From Emiliania huxleyi CCMP1516 (taxonomy: Eukaryota > Haptophyta > Isochrysidales > Noelaerhabdaceae), in the NCBI RefSeq assembly GCF_000372725.1, contig NW_005200881.1, positions 941,447-1,005,446 of the forward strand: a DNA stretch of 64,000 bases, in the 5' to 3' direction. Made by a program: the position numbers and the translations under genes. Of the stretch, positions 63,399-64,000 are shown piece by piece (position 1 is the stretch's first letter; each line of letters opens with the position of its first letter). A model generated the notes under the pieces. The model worked only from the letters and a program-made list of their open reading frames with translations, was not told the DNA's origin and made no database searches.

Positions 63399-64000
63399 GT
63401 CAGTGCAGTCACATTTATTTTTTCACCGCCGCACCGGCTTCTTTTTCCTTCGCGGCAACGCGATGGCGGCAAGGCCTCTTTGCGCGCCCGCCTCGTCACG
63501 CAGAAGACCAACGGGCGTCGGACCGCGGTGAGACCGCGCCGCCCTCCGCGCCCGCCCGCGCCCGCAGCGTGAACACATACGCGCGTCCCTCGCCGCACGG
63601 AAACATACGCGCCAGCCGCGCACACAGCCTCACATGCAGCGCAGACCGCATGCCCGCGCCCTGGGCCGCCGACGACCCGGTCGGGCGGGCTGAGCGGCCG
63701 CCGCACACCACCAGGCAGGCGCGCGACCACCCACAGCACGCCGCAGCCCACCGCGCAGCCCTGCCAGCCAAGCCTGCGCCTCCCAGCTGCACAAACAGGG
63801 CGCACAACAGAATACAGCACACAGCACACACCGGCGGCGCGCGCGCAGCACACGCAGACGCGCGCGCGACCGCAACACGCACACGTACACAGCACGCGCG
63901 CGTCGCACGCCAGCGCAGCGCCACACACAGAGCACACTTCCCATCAGCAGCAGCAGCCTGCCACAATCCACATCTCACACACGCGCGCACACACTCCCGG
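63399..64000. other. 3' end of window: R3 repeat and unassigned sequence
   Basis: R3 copy 2 occupies 63446-63694. The rest is GC-rich, with CACACAG/GCGCGC-type low complexity and no recognisable gene. Confidence 0.6.
63446..63694. repeat. Dispersed repeat R3, copy 2
   Basis: Same orientation and nearly the same length as 17825-18080. Short indels (for example CGCCCGCCTCG against CGCCCGCCCTCG) break the ORFs shared by the two copies. Confidence 0.85.

Noticed and set aside
1..64000. tRNA, rRNA or other structured RNA genes
   Set aside because: I saw no convincing T-arm/acceptor combinations or rRNA core sequences; a covariance-model scan would be needed to exclude them.

Overview
The window is nuclear DNA of a eukaryotic alga. 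It is very GC-rich and gene-dense. Most genes have several short introns, and many introns begin GC rather than GT (for example 667-737, 60511-60564, 60811-60888, 14118-14278). With the gene content, this fits a haptophyte-like microalga best. That placement is inference; another GC-rich alga cannot be excluded. A 100-base run of N at 24029-24128 is an assembly gap.

Layout: 1-4271 (-) is the front part of a non-canonical poly(A) polymerase/terminal uridylyltransferase with a long coiled-coil N-terminal region. 6243-11175 (+) is a single-pass membrane protein with a pentapeptide-repeat and proline-rich ectodomain. 12614-14544 (+) is an AsaB/CmcJ-like oxygenase behind an ASCH-like region. 15222-16043 (+) is a DNA-glycosylase-like thymine pyrophosphorylase domain; 16416-17480 (-) is a broken NHL-BTB gene; both lie between inverted copies of a short repeat. 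18511-19653 (+) is an intronless Kelch protein. 19.7-24.75 kb is repeat-rich and holds a frameshifted VRR-NUC nuclease. 24755-27466 is a 5'-truncated Ty1/copia retrotransposon. 27881-29193 (-) is a second NHL-BTB gene with a frame break, and 30350-31252 a decayed PARP-type gene. 31810-36812 (-) is a membrane-anchored protein with two nucleoside-hydrolase-like halves. 37.4-38.85 kb is a fold-back structure. Two Cys-rich secreted/membrane proteins follow (39.9 and 42.2 kb). 43723-54604 (-) is a very large myosin with LRR, motor, IQ, ankyrin and PH-like parts. After an ankyrin fragment and a small membrane protein come a PLP-dependent ammonia-lyase (58081-59340, -), a sulfatase fragment, a proline-rich membrane protein (59645-60314, +), a Regnase-like RNase with ubiquitin-interacting motifs (60399-62365, -), and an RNase H-bearing ORF (62412-63398, +).

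The most interesting signal is in the introns. A homologous 3'-end module ending AGCTGTGARCAG recurs in at least nine introns of two unrelated genes, and a second module recurs in two myosin introns. Two introns (34911-35006 and 51112-51195) are flanked by 21-26 bp direct repeats positioned so that splicing restores the exon exactly, which is the signature expected of recently gained introns. Other introns are filled with degenerate GCCGAGA or GACACGTCC repeats that always point in the sense direction. A separate ~76-79 bp dispersed element carries clear target-site duplications. Several genes (both NHL-BTB, VRR-NUC, PARP, ankyrin) have frameshifts, which could be decay or assembly indels.
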